Part shown: one piece after another, positions 6,696-15,208 of the stretch
How the letters are laid out: each line of letters starts with the position of its first letter
How positions within the stretch are numbered: the first letter of the stretch is position 1
Assembly: GCA_018780435.1 (NCBI GenBank)
Contig: JADMJS010000683.1
Span: forward strand, 1-32,342
Reading direction: 5' to 3'
DNA: 32,342 bases
Source: Myxococcales bacterium
GTDB taxonomy: Bacteria; Myxococcota_A; UBA9042; GCA-2863065
Position numbers and translations under genes: made by a program
Notes under the pieces: generated by a model
The model's database searches: none
Told to the model about the DNA's origin: nothing
Seen by the model: the letters and a program-made list of their open reading frames with translations, nothing else

Positions 6696-8201
6696 ATGGC
6701 GATCATCACCTACGAACAGTGGTACGACCTCACCTACGAGCGCTTCAACTGGCGCGGCAGCGAGCTGAGTGGTGTCGACAATGGTCTCAAGGCCTACCAC
6801 CTCAATCCATGTGAATCGACCGCTCGGACCCTGAAGAGCGCGCTCGACACCTATATCGTCTATCTCGCAACCAAGAATGGCGCCGATTGGGAGAAGAGCT
6901 CCCGAAACGCCAAGGGCGGCATTGTCACCCTCCGCGCCGAGGTGGACGACCTGCTGCAGGGCGGGATCAGCGAAGAGACGCGTATGCTGCGCGCCCTTCT
7001 GATCGAGCACCGGTACTCGAGTATCGTTCGGCTCTTCGGCGGTCGAAAGATCGTGATCAAGGCCCGCGAGATGCCTCCGCTGGTCCAGACGGTCAAGGGC
7101 GCCACGGACAAGGTCGGTCTGATGGCGGACGCCCTGGGGCTGGTTGCGGACATCGTCAAGAAGGTCGCTGGCGCTGCTGCATCGCCAACGGAGGTCCCGG
7201 CGATCATCGCGGTCCTCGGCAATCAATTCCTGAACAACATGGCGCTCGCGGCGATTCCTTTCGTCGGGGGCGCTGTCTCCGCCGCGAAGGGGGTTCAGAA
7301 GGGTGTCGACGCGGTACAGCGAGCGCTCCAGGGCCGCGCCGTGAAGACTCAACACATCCACTTCGTGCTCCCGGGCAACGCGATGGAGGCCGCGCAGGCC
7401 TTGGTCGAGCTGCTCCGACGTCGGCGCAACGAGTCGGCTCAGAAGGCGGGGATCTACACCGCGTCGGCGGCGCTCCAGATCGCGGGGAACTTCTTCCCCG
7501 GCGGTCAGCTCGTCGGGTCGGCGAGCAAGATCGCAGAGTCGTTCGGGCTCATGGTGATGGACGCCTACATCGCCGCACAAGAGATCAAGGAGATCGCAGC
7601 CGCCAATCTCATCTTGTCGCGCGGGGCGAAGGATCTCTGCACGTCGACGGACATCTTCAAGGCGTACCCGCTGATCGGTGCCTACTTCGTCAAGTTCGGC
7701 GACACGAACGACATCCTCTCCGTCCTCTCGCGGGAGATCGGCACCTTGCACTGGCGGGAGGTCGTCGCCGACATCAAGCAACGCCACCTCGAGCCGATGC
7801 GTGAGCTGTCTCTCGGCTTCATGTTGGACTCCCGCTTCGAACTCCAGGGTATGCACGTCTCGGACAGTGGCTTCCTCGGGATCGCGGGGAAGATCGAGAA
7901 GGCGCAGGAGAAATTGAGCGGGCTCATCGACGCGCACGTCCTCGGTCACAAACCGGGGTCCGACTTCGTCCGTGCGGCGCAGCCCTTCATCGCGAGCGAC
8001 GAGGCGAAGGCGGCGGTTCAGAAGAAGGCGAAGGACGAGCTCCAGGGTCGCAAGGCGTGGTCCGACGAGGACCTGGGGCGCAAGGCGCCCGTCACTCAAG
8101 ACACGCGGACCCGGGAGCAAATCATGGCCGACCTGCGGGCGCCGATTGCGAGTGCACCTTCGAGGAAGGGAGGCTCGTCGCGATTGTCGGATGAGTTCTA
8201 A
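6696..8201 (+). CDS. Protein of unknown function with two long hydrophobic segments
   Basis: 501 residues. The ATG at 6696 is preceded by AAGGA with a 6-base gap. An upstream in-frame ATG at 6636 would add 20 atypical residues. Residues 1-115 are soluble and helical, with a WEKSSRNAKGGIVTL stretch. Residues about 165-197 (IIAVLGNQFLNNMALAAIPF, then VGGAVSAAKG) and about 250-290 (AGIYTASAALQIAGNFFPGG and on) are Gly/Ala-rich hydrophobic stretches, each able to form a helical hairpin. FKAYPLIGAYFVKFGDTNDI (321-340) looks like a conserved core. The C-terminus (about 425-501) is Lys/Arg/Asp-rich and probably disordered. There is no signal peptide. Membrane-inserting toxin or effector is one possibility, and a soluble helical scaffold is another. 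No family was recognised. The gene stands alone and converges on lipB; the base composition is less GC-rich than its neighbours. Confidence 0.75.
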   Translation: MAIITYEQWYDLTYERFNWRGSELSGVDNGLKAYHLNPCESTARTLKSALDTYIVYLATKNGADWEKSSRNAKGGIVTLRAEVDDLLQGGISEETRMLRALLIEHRYSSIVRLFGGRKIVIKAREMPPLVQTVKGATDKVGLMADALGLVADIVKKVAGAAASPTEVPAIIAVLGNQFLNNMALAAIPFVGGAVSAAKGVQKGVDAVQRALQGRAVKTQHIHFVLPGNAMEAAQALVELLRRRRNESAQKAGIYTASAALQIAGNFFPGGQLVGSASKIAESFGLMVMDAYIAAQEIKEIAAANLILSRGAKDLCTSTDIFKAYPLIGAYFVKFGDTNDILSVLSREIGTLHWREVVADIKQRHLEPMRELSLGFMLDSRFELQGMHVSDSGFLGIAGKIEKAQEKLSGLIDAHVLGHKPGSDFVRAAQPFIASDEAKAAVQKKAKDELQGRKAWSDEDLGRKAPVTQDTRTREQIMADLRAPIASAPSRKGGSSRLSDEF

Positions 8202-8374
8202 CTAGGTCGTGACCCTCGGACCGAGTCGGCGGACGTGATGCCGCGCGGGAACCAGGAGAGTGTCGAGTGACGCCCAGAGGGTAGCCATGGCTACGTGAGG
8301 ACGTATCGCAGACATCTGACGCCGCTCTCGTGCCGAATCACGAAGGCGGGCCGCGAGAGACGATCAGGATCCTC

Positions 8375-9016
8375 CTATCCCTCGCGCCGCGACGTCAGGC
8401 GCGACTGGAGCGCCCGCGCTACCGCCGAACGAATCGCGCCTACACCACCTGCGTCGTGGCCGAGTTCACGCTCGATCGACGTCACAGGCCGGGTGAGGCC
8501 GCAGGGGACGATGAGGTCGAACCACCGGAGATCGACGTCGACATTCAGGGCGAAGCCGTGGATCGGCACGTTCCGATGTAAGTGTACACCTACGGCAGCG
8601 ATCTTGCCGCGGGCGGTCCAGAGGCCAGGCGCGGTGTCGTCCCACGTGGCGGCGATGCCCATGGCGCCGAGGACGTCGGCGAGCACCTGACCGAGTAACT
8701 CCACGTAACGTTTCGCGCCGAGCCCGTAGCGGGTCAGATCGAGGATCGGGTAACCGACGAGCTGGCCGGGCCCATGGAAGGTGACGTCGCCGCCGCGCTC
8801 CGTCTCGATGATGGGGACGCCACGCCGCTCGAGCTCGTGGCGGCCGATGACACTCGCGGGTTTCGCGTGGCGGCCGAGGGTGACGGTCGGGGGGTGAGTC
8901 ACGAGGAAGATCGCGCCGGAGCCGCCCGAGAGGACGAGCTCGCGGCGGTGGTGCTGGAGCGCCAGACCCTCCGCATAGGGCAGGTTGTCGAGTTCGATGA
9001 GCTCGAGCACGCTCAC
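8375..9016 (-). CDS. lipB: Lipoyl(octanoyl) transferase LipB
   Basis: 213 residues, the family's usual size. It transfers octanoate from acyl carrier protein to a lysine of lipoate-dependent enzyme domains, the first step of endogenous lipoylation, in the cytoplasm. The hallmarks are complete: RGGDVTFHGPGQLVGYP (74-90), GKIAAVG with the catalytic Lys138, PIHGFALNV (151-159), and IVPCGL with the acyl-accepting Cys172. The GTG start at 9016 overlaps the upstream glycosyltransferase stop by four bases (GTGA). It is therefore the last gene of a coupled three-gene unit. lipA is not in this window, so pathway linkage with the two upstream genes is not evident. The plus-strand gene upstream in coordinate order converges on it, with 173 bp between them and no clear terminator. 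Confidence 0.95.
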   Translation of the reverse strand: MSVLELIELDNLPYAEGLALQHHRRELVLSGGSGAIFLVTHPPTVTLGRHAKPASVIGRHELERRGVPIIETERGGDVTFHGPGQLVGYPILDLTRYGLGAKRYVELLGQVLADVLGAMGIAATWDDTAPGLWTARGKIAAVGVHLHRNVPIHGFALNVDVDLRWFDLIVPCGLTRPVTSIERELGHDAGGVGAIRSAVARALQSRLTSRREG

Positions 9017-11190
9017 AGCGCGGTCCCTCTCGGTGCGCCTGGGCGGCGATCGCCGGGTTGGGGTTCGCCGCTCTGGGCGCGATACGCCGTATAGACGGTG
9101 CTGCCGACCCGCAAGTGTATCGAGACCAGCGCGGCGCCATCCACGGCGACTGTATCGAGGGGCCAGTACCCGGGAGCGCTGAGTTGGGCCTTTGGCGGGC
9201 TCGTTTGGATGAGGATGTCACCGCCTTCGGTGACCCGAGCGAGCGAGGGCCGGATTAGGTGCTCGGCTAGGTGCACCGACGCGCCGTCGTAGGTCCAGGT
9301 CGTCCGAGCGTCCACGGGGAGCGCGTTCACGGCCTGGGCGGCGGTCTCGAGCCCTTCGCCGAGATACGCCGACGGAGCGAGTTCGGCCTGCCACGAGAGA
9401 GCGGCGGCGCCCACGAGCTCGCTTCGATACGCCGTTGGGTAGGGGAACACCGAGACGTTGGCCCACAGCCCGTGCGCGACGACGGCCAAGCACGCTACCC
9501 GACGCGCAGGGCCGGCGCGGCTCCAGCGCTCGACGCCGATGGCCGCCAGGGCGCTCAGCGGGAGCCATAAGGGGAGCAAGTGGCGAGCACCATCGGCCTC
9601 GAGGCGGGTGAACGCCGCGAGCAGCGGGGTCGCTGCCCAATAGAGCACGCCTGCGTCGGCGCTTCGAAGTCTCACCACGGCGAGGGCGGCAGCGACGAGG
9701 AGGAGCGGCGGACCGTTCAGGAGGAGCTGCACAGGGAGGTAGCCGAGCGGCGGCGCCGTGTGCGCGCCCAGGAAGAGCTCGGTGACGCTGTAGTCCCAGG
9801 TTTGGCTGATGGCGAGGCCGTGCCCGAAGGGACGCAGCCAGAGCCACGGCCAGCTCAGGAAGACAACGACGAGGACCAGCGGCGGGACCACGAGGAGAGC
9901 GAGAGGGAGCGTGGTCACTCCACGGCGGCGGTGCTCGGTGACGACCCTGTGGAAGTGGAGCAGGAGCCCGAGCGCGAGCAGGAGGAGGTTCGAGAGACGG
10001 ACGGCTGCGGCGACGCCGACGAACAGCCCCGTCCGCACGAACTCGCGGCCGGTCGGCGGAGGACGGCCCGCGTCACCCGGGCTCGGGTCCAGCATCCGAA
10101 AGAGCCGCAAGGTCGAGACGGCCGCGACCACGAAGGCGAGATGGCCCGGGCCGTCTAGGGTCGCCGCGTGAGCATGGGCGTACGCCGGGACCGTGCCTGC
10201 GAGCAACACCGTGAGGACGCTGACGAAGCGCGATGAGACCGGTCGAAGCGCCCATGCCGCCACGCCGAGCGCGGCCGCCGAGCAGAACGCCGACGTCAGC
10301 CGAAGGACCACGAGGTCGCTGCTCTGAACTAGCGCCATGACCAGGCCGTAGAGATAGAGCCCGGCCGGAGGCTGGTGGTTGCCGAGCTGCCAGTAGTCGT
10401 AGTGGACGTAGCCGTGGACGAGACTCGAGACCGCGGTGCGTGCGGTGAGCGCCGTGAGCCACTCGTCGCGTGTTTCGCCGGCCTGCAAGACCGCGGGGAG
10501 CCAGAGCGCGAAGAGCACTGCCGGCAAGAGGACAAACGCCATCGCGGCGAAGCGTCGCTCCGAGGTGGGGATCGCCAGCCAGCGGGCCCGCCACTCAGGT
10601 CCGACGCCGATAGCGGCGGCGAGGGCGAGGAGGCCGACGGCGATGAGCAGCAGCGCGTGAGAATCACCCTCGGGGGTTGGGAGCGCGGGGTGGAGGAAGA
10701 CGGGGTTCAGGGGCGCCATCGCCCATGCGCCGGGCGGGCGCCAGTCGAGGCTGAGGTCGGAGGCCCCACTGCGGTGATCGACCCGCAACCGGAGCGGGTG
10801 GAGCCCCTGACGCAGCGTCACCTCGCCGCGGGTGGGCGGTCGGCCTCGCCGGTGCGTGAGGACCGGTAGACCGGCGACGCTGAGCCAGGCGCTGTCGGAG
10901 GCGTCGACCGCGAAGGCGTAGTCCCCGCTGCGAGGGACGTAGAGGAAGCCGTCATACGAGACCGTGTGGCGGTCCGGCAGGGCCCGTTCGGTCGGGCGTC
11001 GCTCGGGGCCGTGGGCGAGGTGGCGGACTCGCTCCGACGAGAGGGCGGGGCCGGTCCAGTCGGAGGAAGGCGTCACGGTCATGACGAGCCCACGAGGCGA
11101 CATGCCCGTGATGGCCAGGTAGAGCGGCAGGAGGGCGCTCGCCGCGAGCGCGAGCGTGACCCCGCTCCGGAGTCGAGAGCGGCTCGTCAC
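9013..11190 (-). CDS. Membrane glycosyltransferase (GT39/ArnT-like GT-C) with N-terminal PA14-like domain
   Basis: 725 residues. After one N-terminal transmembrane helix (about 10-28), residues about 40-165 look like a PA14-type beta domain: YDGFLYVPRSGDYAFAVDAS, then a TLRQGLHPLRLRVDH strand. This sits on the periplasmic side and could bind glycan. About ten further hydrophobic helices follow, with the acidic first-loop motif GETRDEWLTALTA and NHQPPAGLYLYGL, typical of lipid-linked sugar transferases (PMT/ArnT/GT83 group). Expected role: transfer of a sugar from a polyprenyl-phosphate donor to a protein or lipid in the periplasm. The open frame extends to 11634, but that part is the shadow of the TPR gene. 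GTG at 11190 overlaps the TPR stop as GTGA and is the natural start. The donor and acceptor are unknown. Confidence 0.85.
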   Translation of the reverse strand: MTSRSRLRSGVTLALAASALLPLYLAITGMSPRGLVMTVTPSSDWTGPALSSERVRHLAHGPERRPTERALPDRHTVSYDGFLYVPRSGDYAFAVDASDSAWLSVAGLPVLTHRRGRPPTRGEVTLRQGLHPLRLRVDHRSGASDLSLDWRPPGAWAMAPLNPVFLHPALPTPEGDSHALLLIAVGLLALAAAIGVGPEWRARWLAIPTSERRFAAMAFVLLPAVLFALWLPAVLQAGETRDEWLTALTARTAVSSLVHGYVHYDYWQLGNHQPPAGLYLYGLVMALVQSSDLVVLRLTSAFCSAAALGVAAWALRPVSSRFVSVLTVLLAGTVPAYAHAHAATLDGPGHLAFVVAAVSTLRLFRMLDPSPGDAGRPPPTGREFVRTGLFVGVAAAVRLSNLLLLALGLLLHFHRVVTEHRRRGVTTLPLALLVVPPLVLVVVFLSWPWLWLRPFGHGLAISQTWDYSVTELFLGAHTAPPLGYLPVQLLLNGPPLLLVAAALAVVRLRSADAGVLYWAATPLLAAFTRLEADGARHLLPLWLPLSALAAIGVERWSRAGPARRVACLAVVAHGLWANVSVFPYPTAYRSELVGAAALSWQAELAPSAYLGEGLETAAQAVNALPVDARTTWTYDGASVHLAEHLIRPSLARVTEGGDILIQTSPPKAQLSAPGYWPLDTVAVDGAALVSIHLRVGSTVYTAYRAQSGEPQPGDRRPGAPRGTAL

Positions 11191-13244
11191 GGGCGCCGAA
11201 GGCGGGCGTGAACCCGGCGAGTGAGCAGTGCGTCGGCGCCGTCGGCGGAGAGCCGGGCCGCGTCGGCACGGGCCTCTTCGGTTCGGCCCAGGCGGTCGAG
11301 GAGCGCGATCCGGGTCAGGCGCGCCTCGACGCGTGCCGACGTGGCGTCGATGACTTGGGCCAGCGCGGCGAGGGCGTCGTCGTCGCGTCCGAGGTTCGCG
11401 AGGGCTTCGCAGCGGAGCCCGTGGCCGTCGGTCCAGGCCGTGAGGCCCGTCCCCGTGTGGGGGCCCGCCTGCATGACGCGCGCGAGGACGTGTAGTGCGG
11501 CGTCGGGTGAGCCCGTGCGAATGAGATGGGTCGCCAGCGTCGCAGCCGCGCCGACGGCCAAGGGTTCGAGGTCGAGAGCGCGCTCCAACAGGGCCACGCC
11601 GCGGGTGGTCTCTCCGCCGCGGAGGAAAGCACACGCCACGTCGGGGTCGAGGAGCTCCGCGAGCGCGGGCGACACCAGGGGCAGCTTCACGGACGCGGGC
11701 TGACCTGCGTCGAGCTCGTCGGCGATGGCGCGCCCGATCGGCGAGAGCGTGGCCACGTCGGCGTTCTCAAGCGCCGCTCGGGCGACCGCGGCACGTCCGT
11801 GGCGCCAGTCGAGCAGGGCGCGATTCAGCGTGGGCAGGACGGGTGGATCGTCGCTGAGCAGCTCGTCGGGTGGGATGGCCTGCCCGAGGCGGTCGTTCAA
11901 GACGAGGAGCTGCTCGTCGGCCCTCGGATCGACGTCGGCCGCGTCTTCGTAAGCCGCGACCGCCCGCTCCAGATCGCCCTCCGCTTCGTGAAGGAGTCCA
12001 CGCGCAAAAGCCGCCGCGGGCTCGGCGGCGGCGAGGCCGTCCCGCAGTCGCGCCAACACCGACGCGGGGGCATCACCGACGAGGATGGCCGCCGTCACGT
12101 GTGTGGCGTCGAGGTCGTTCGGAGCGGTCCATTCGTCATCACCGGAGCCGCAGAGCCCTTCGAGCGCGTCGGCGGCGGACGGCGGGACGAAGACGCTCGG
12201 ACCGATCGCCTCTGCAGAGAGGCCGAGCGCACAGGCCATGGCGACGCTGCCACCGGCGTCGACGCCGCGCGCCGCGGTCAGGATGACGAGCCGCTCTAGG
12301 TGGAGACGGTCCGCGAGGCCGCTACGGCTACGGCGGCCGAGGCGACTCGCCGCCTGAGTGGCCGTGAGACCACGCTCGAAGGGAACGCTCGCCCTTGTCG
12401 TGTCGTCATCGGGCTCCGTGTCCACCGTGTCGGGGCTCACTCGGCGTGCGTCGCCGGATCGCCTGGGGCGAATGGCCAAGCCGCCCACGACGACGCGAGG
12501 GGCGGGTCCGCCGAGGCCCGGGGGCGCCGAGAAGAGCAGGGCCCTTGGGAGTGAAGCGCAGAGCACGGCTCGATCCCCGCTCTCCACGTGGTCGAGGACC
12601 GCGCACGGGGTTCGCCGTCGCGCGACGGTGACCTCAAGGATCGTCAAGCGGAGCGGGGGGAGGGCGGAGCCCATGTCCACGATGGTCGGGCGCTCGGTCG
12701 CCCGAAGCGACGTGTGGCGCGCGTTCGGATAGCGGGCCGCGCAGTGCGTTCGGTCGACCTCGGTTGGGCCGTCGACCGCGTCGAGCGTGAAGACCTCGAC
12801 CACGGCCGCGTCGTGAGGTGGCGTGTCGACTCCGGAGCCGAGATCGAGGCGTGGGAGCCGTAGCCGTACGCGGCCCTCTGCTGGACCGACGACGATCCCG
12901 TCACTGTCGATGTCGGCCCACCCCGGCCGTCTTAGCGCGGGATCGTGCCGAGAGAGCCACTCGAGGAGCGCCGAGTCGGTGGTGAGGATGGCGTCAACGT
13001 CGCGGAGGCGGGGCACGTAGGGATCGGGCGCGTCGACGTAAGGCGGGACCAGCGGGGTCCCGGCGATGACGTCGCGGAGCGCGTTCACGCGTGCAGACTG
13101 GAGGCAACGCTGGGCGCGCCAGAGCCGGAGGAGGTCCGAGTCGGCGACCGGTGCGGCCGCGTCGGGCGGGACTAGGGCGGGGTCCGCGGTCGCCACGGCA
13201 GGCGCACGACCGAACAAGCTCCCGATGATTCGGCCGAGTCCCAT
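11187..13244 (-). CDS. TPR-containing protein, unknown function
   Basis: 685 residues. The N-terminal part (about 1-330) is not repetitive: it has beta-rich stretches (RVRLRLPRLDLGS) and a disordered acidic linker (DTVDTEPDDDTTRAS). The second half holds degenerate TPR units, for example LHEAEGDLERAVAAYEDAAD, LLERALDLEPLAVGAAATLA and ALANLGRDDDALAALAQVID. No signal peptide or transmembrane helix was found. It heads a minus-strand unit with the PA14/GT39 glycosyltransferase and lipB, joined by GTGA overlaps, so it may help organise glycosyltransfer or merely share expression. The ATG at 13244 was kept as start (MGLGRIIGSLFG); the ribosome-binding site is weak. Confidence 0.8.
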   Translation of the reverse strand: MGLGRIIGSLFGRAPAVATADPALVPPDAAAPVADSDLLRLWRAQRCLQSARVNALRDVIAGTPLVPPYVDAPDPYVPRLRDVDAILTTDSALLEWLSRHDPALRRPGWADIDSDGIVVGPAEGRVRLRLPRLDLGSGVDTPPHDAAVVEVFTLDAVDGPTEVDRTHCAARYPNARHTSLRATERPTIVDMGSALPPLRLTILEVTVARRRTPCAVLDHVESGDRAVLCASLPRALLFSAPPGLGGPAPRVVVGGLAIRPRRSGDARRVSPDTVDTEPDDDTTRASVPFERGLTATQAASRLGRRSRSGLADRLHLERLVILTAARGVDAGGSVAMACALGLSAEAIGPSVFVPPSAADALEGLCGSGDDEWTAPNDLDATHVTAAILVGDAPASVLARLRDGLAAAEPAAAFARGLLHEAEGDLERAVAAYEDAADVDPRADEQLLVLNDRLGQAIPPDELLSDDPPVLPTLNRALLDWRHGRAAVARAALENADVATLSPIGRAIADELDAGQPASVKLPLVSPALAELLDPDVACAFLRGGETTRGVALLERALDLEPLAVGAAATLATHLIRTGSPDAALHVLARVMQAGPHTGTGLTAWTDGHGLRCEALANLGRDDDALAALAQVIDATSARVEARLTRIALLDRLGRTEEARADAARLSADGADALLTRRVHARLRRP
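12698..12710 (+). repeat. 13-mer TCGCCCGAAGCGA, copy 2
   Basis: This copy lies inside the TPR coding sequence. Its flanks extend the palindrome to GTCGC-CCGAA-GCGAC. Confidence 0.5.
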
Positions 13245-13319
13245 GGGCGCCGGAGAGTACAGGCCCGAACTGCAAGGAACAACTTGCGCCTCGTCACGGA
13301 GGGACGGCGGCCCAAGAAC

Positions 13320-13348
13320 TTCGGGCGCGCGGTATCATCGACTACAAT
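13320..13348 (+). promoter_or_regulatory. Candidate sigma-70-type promoter of the outer-membrane protein gene
   Basis: TACAAT at 13343-13348 matches the -10 consensus at five of six bases. TTCGGG lies exactly 17 bases upstream as a weak -35. It sits in the 226-bp divergent gap between the minus-strand TPR operon and the beta-barrel gene and would leave a leader of about 115 bases. Confidence 0.4.
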
Positions 13349-13470
13349 CGAATACGGTCCGGCCGCGTCGCGTCCGACGGGCGACCGGTGCATGGCGAAC
13401 GGCGCCTTGGACCGAACGCGGTGTCGTCACTCTCGAGTCGCCGCGCCCCCCTTGGTATTGGAGGCTCATC

Positions 13471-14205
13471 ATGCGTTCCTGGACTCTGGCCATCATCCTC
13501 GCGAGCGTCGCGCCTCTCAGCGCGGCCCAGGCGGAGACGGGCGACGAAGGGTCCCGCGGCGCCGAGCTCGTCCTCGAGGACGCGGACGATGCATCGGCCC
13601 ACCCGGCGCCGTATCCTCACATTCACCCCCGACGGCGTGTGGTTCGCGTGGCCCCAGCGGCGCCGCCTCCTCGTTACAGCTCGCGCGCGGGCGGCTACAT
13701 CGGCCTCGGCGGCCTCGGGAACTTCTTCATTCAGGGCGAGGACGAATTCTCGAAAGTCTACCGCGGCGGTGGGGGCTTCGACCTCTTCCTCGGGTTCCGA
13801 CTCAATGAGTTCATCGCGTTCGAACTCGGCTGGTTGGCCGCCTTTCAGGAGGTGGAGCAGAGCACGACGACGACCACGACCATCGCGAGCGGCGCGATGC
13901 AGAGCGTGTACTTCGACGGCAAGATCTTCATCGTGCCGAGCTCGGAGCGTATCGAACCGTTCATTCAGCTCGGAATCGGGGCCTACATCCTGTCGGAGTC
14001 GCTCAACGCCGAACTCACCGGCTTTGGCTTCCACATCGGCGGTGGCGTCGATGTCCGGCTCTCAGACTTCGTCGCTCTTGGCCTGAAGCTCATGTACCAC
14101 GGCTTCTACGTGGACAATTCGGAACGCTACTATCAGCAGGTCCCAACCGAGTCCGCGTTCCTCAACACCATCTCCATCGAAGGGAACGTCCAGTTCCATT
14201 TCTGA
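13471..14205 (+). CDS. Outer-membrane beta-barrel protein (OmpW/OmpA-barrel-like)
   Basis: 244 residues. It has a clear signal peptide (MRSWTLAIILASVAPLSAAQ, cleavage near AQA). A short periplasmic Pro/Arg/His-rich stretch (HIHPRRRVVRVAPAAPPPRY) follows, and then about eight alternating amphipathic strands: GGYIGLGGLGNFFIQG, GGGFDLFLGFRLNEFIAFEL, IEPFIQLGIGAYIL, GFGFHIGGGVDVRL and others. The last strand ends in Phe (NVQFHF), the usual signal for BAM-mediated insertion. An eight-stranded small barrel with a structural or small-hydrophobe transport role is likely, but the ligand is unknown. The ATG at 13471 follows GGAGG by six bases; the longer open frame is spurious. It is monocistronic and converges with the HDOD gene, with 14 bp between the stops. 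Confidence 0.85.
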   Translation: MRSWTLAIILASVAPLSAAQAETGDEGSRGAELVLEDADDASAHPAPYPHIHPRRRVVRVAPAAPPPRYSSRAGGYIGLGGLGNFFIQGEDEFSKVYRGGGGFDLFLGFRLNEFIAFELGWLAAFQEVEQSTTTTTTIASGAMQSVYFDGKIFIVPSSERIEPFIQLGIGAYILSESLNAELTGFGFHIGGGVDVRLSDFVALGLKLMYHGFYVDNSERYYQQVPTESAFLNTISIEGNVQFHF

Positions 14206-14219
14206 GAGGACGCCTCGGC

Positions 14220-15092
14220 TCAGTTCATGAGTGAGGCGAGCTGCTCCGCACGTTCTCGCACGGGTCGGATGATGCCTTCGAGGTGGGTCCGGTCCACGCC
14301 AAGCTCACGGAAGGCCCGAACGGCGTCTCCGCTGAATTGTTGCTCCGGCTGTCCAGCCAGTCCGAGGCGCGCGATGAGCGCGTCGGCGCCAGCGATCGTC
14401 AGCATCAGGTCGCGGCCCTCGCCGTTGAAGATGAGGGCGTCGTGGTGATACCCGATGGCGTCACGCAGCTCCTTCGGGAGCTTCCACCGCGCGGCGACGA
14501 GTCCGCCGAGTCGCGCGTGGACGAGCTCCACCAGCCTTAACACCGTGGGCTCGTCGGCCTTGCGGAAGTTCTCGTTTTGCTTGCGCAAATCCGCAAGCAG
14601 CGTGATGGCGATGGGGCGGCCGATGTCGTGAACGAGGGCGCCGAGGAACGGGAGTTGAATGTCCTTTCCGCGGGCGCGCGCAATACCGTCGGCTGCAAGG
14701 GCGGAGGCAACTGACTCGAGCCAGTAGCGCTCTAGAACGTGCTGATACTCGTGTCGTCTCGCAACTTTGCCTTGAAACGCGTACATGTAGACGAGCTGCT
14801 TCAGGCCCGAGAGCCCGATACGCATCATGGCTCCGGTCAGGTGCGGGACGGGCGGCCCCGGGTAGATCGCGGAGTTGGCCGCCTTCAGGACACGCGCTGC
14901 AAGGAGTTGGTCTTTCGCGAGCACGGCACCGATCTGGCGCAAGCTGGCTTCGGCGTTCTGAGCGACCTTCAGGACCTCCATCGCAACGTGGGGTAACTGC
15001 GGTGGCTCGAAGCGCTCTTCAGCGACCGCCCTGGAGAGGGCCGCTGTAAGCTCATCTTCGAGCCGGTTTCCAACATGAACTGCTACTGCCAT
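14220..15092 (-). CDS. HDOD domain signalling protein
   Basis: 290 residues, almost entirely one HDOD domain (about 28-235): LPHVAMEVLKVAQNAEASLR, AARVLKAANSAIYPGPPVP and ALVHDIGRPIA with the residual His155-Asp156 pair, then YHHDAL. HDOD proteins are usually regulatory relatives of HD-GYP phosphodiesterases in chemotaxis, cyclic-di-GMP or stress signalling. Catalysis is doubtful because the full HD-GYP signature is absent. No receiver, GGDEF or EAL domain is fused. It is cytoplasmic. The ATG at 15092 has a G-rich purine run upstream. Its stop faces that of the outer-membrane gene. Confidence 0.88.
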   Translation of the reverse strand: MAVAVHVGNRLEDELTAALSRAVAEERFEPPQLPHVAMEVLKVAQNAEASLRQIGAVLAKDQLLAARVLKAANSAIYPGPPVPHLTGAMMRIGLSGLKQLVYMYAFQGKVARRHEYQHVLERYWLESVASALAADGIARARGKDIQLPFLGALVHDIGRPIAITLLADLRKQNENFRKADEPTVLRLVELVHARLGGLVAARWKLPKELRDAIGYHHDALIFNGEGRDLMLTIAGADALIARLGLAGQPEQQFSGDAVRAFRELGVDRTHLEGIIRPVRERAEQLASLMN

Positions 15093-15208
15093 TGCACCCC
15101 CCTGGATGGACGCCGCGACATGGTGGGTCCGCTTTCCAGGTTGTGCTTCGGTACAACGGCGGCTGTCTTAAGCGTGCTCCCTGCCGCCGACGCGAGTGGA
15201 TGGCCCCA

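Noticed and set aside
6675..8120. 481-codon minus-strand ORF
   Set aside because: Antisense to the 501-residue gene, whose plus-strand frame has a good ribosome-binding site and normal amino-acid mix. The minus frame is Leu/Arg/Asp-rich with no recognisable domain.
11191..11634. N-terminal extension of the glycosyltransferase frame
   Set aside because: Arg/Pro-rich and overlapping the TPR gene in another frame. The GTG at 11190 overlapping the TPR stop is the better start.
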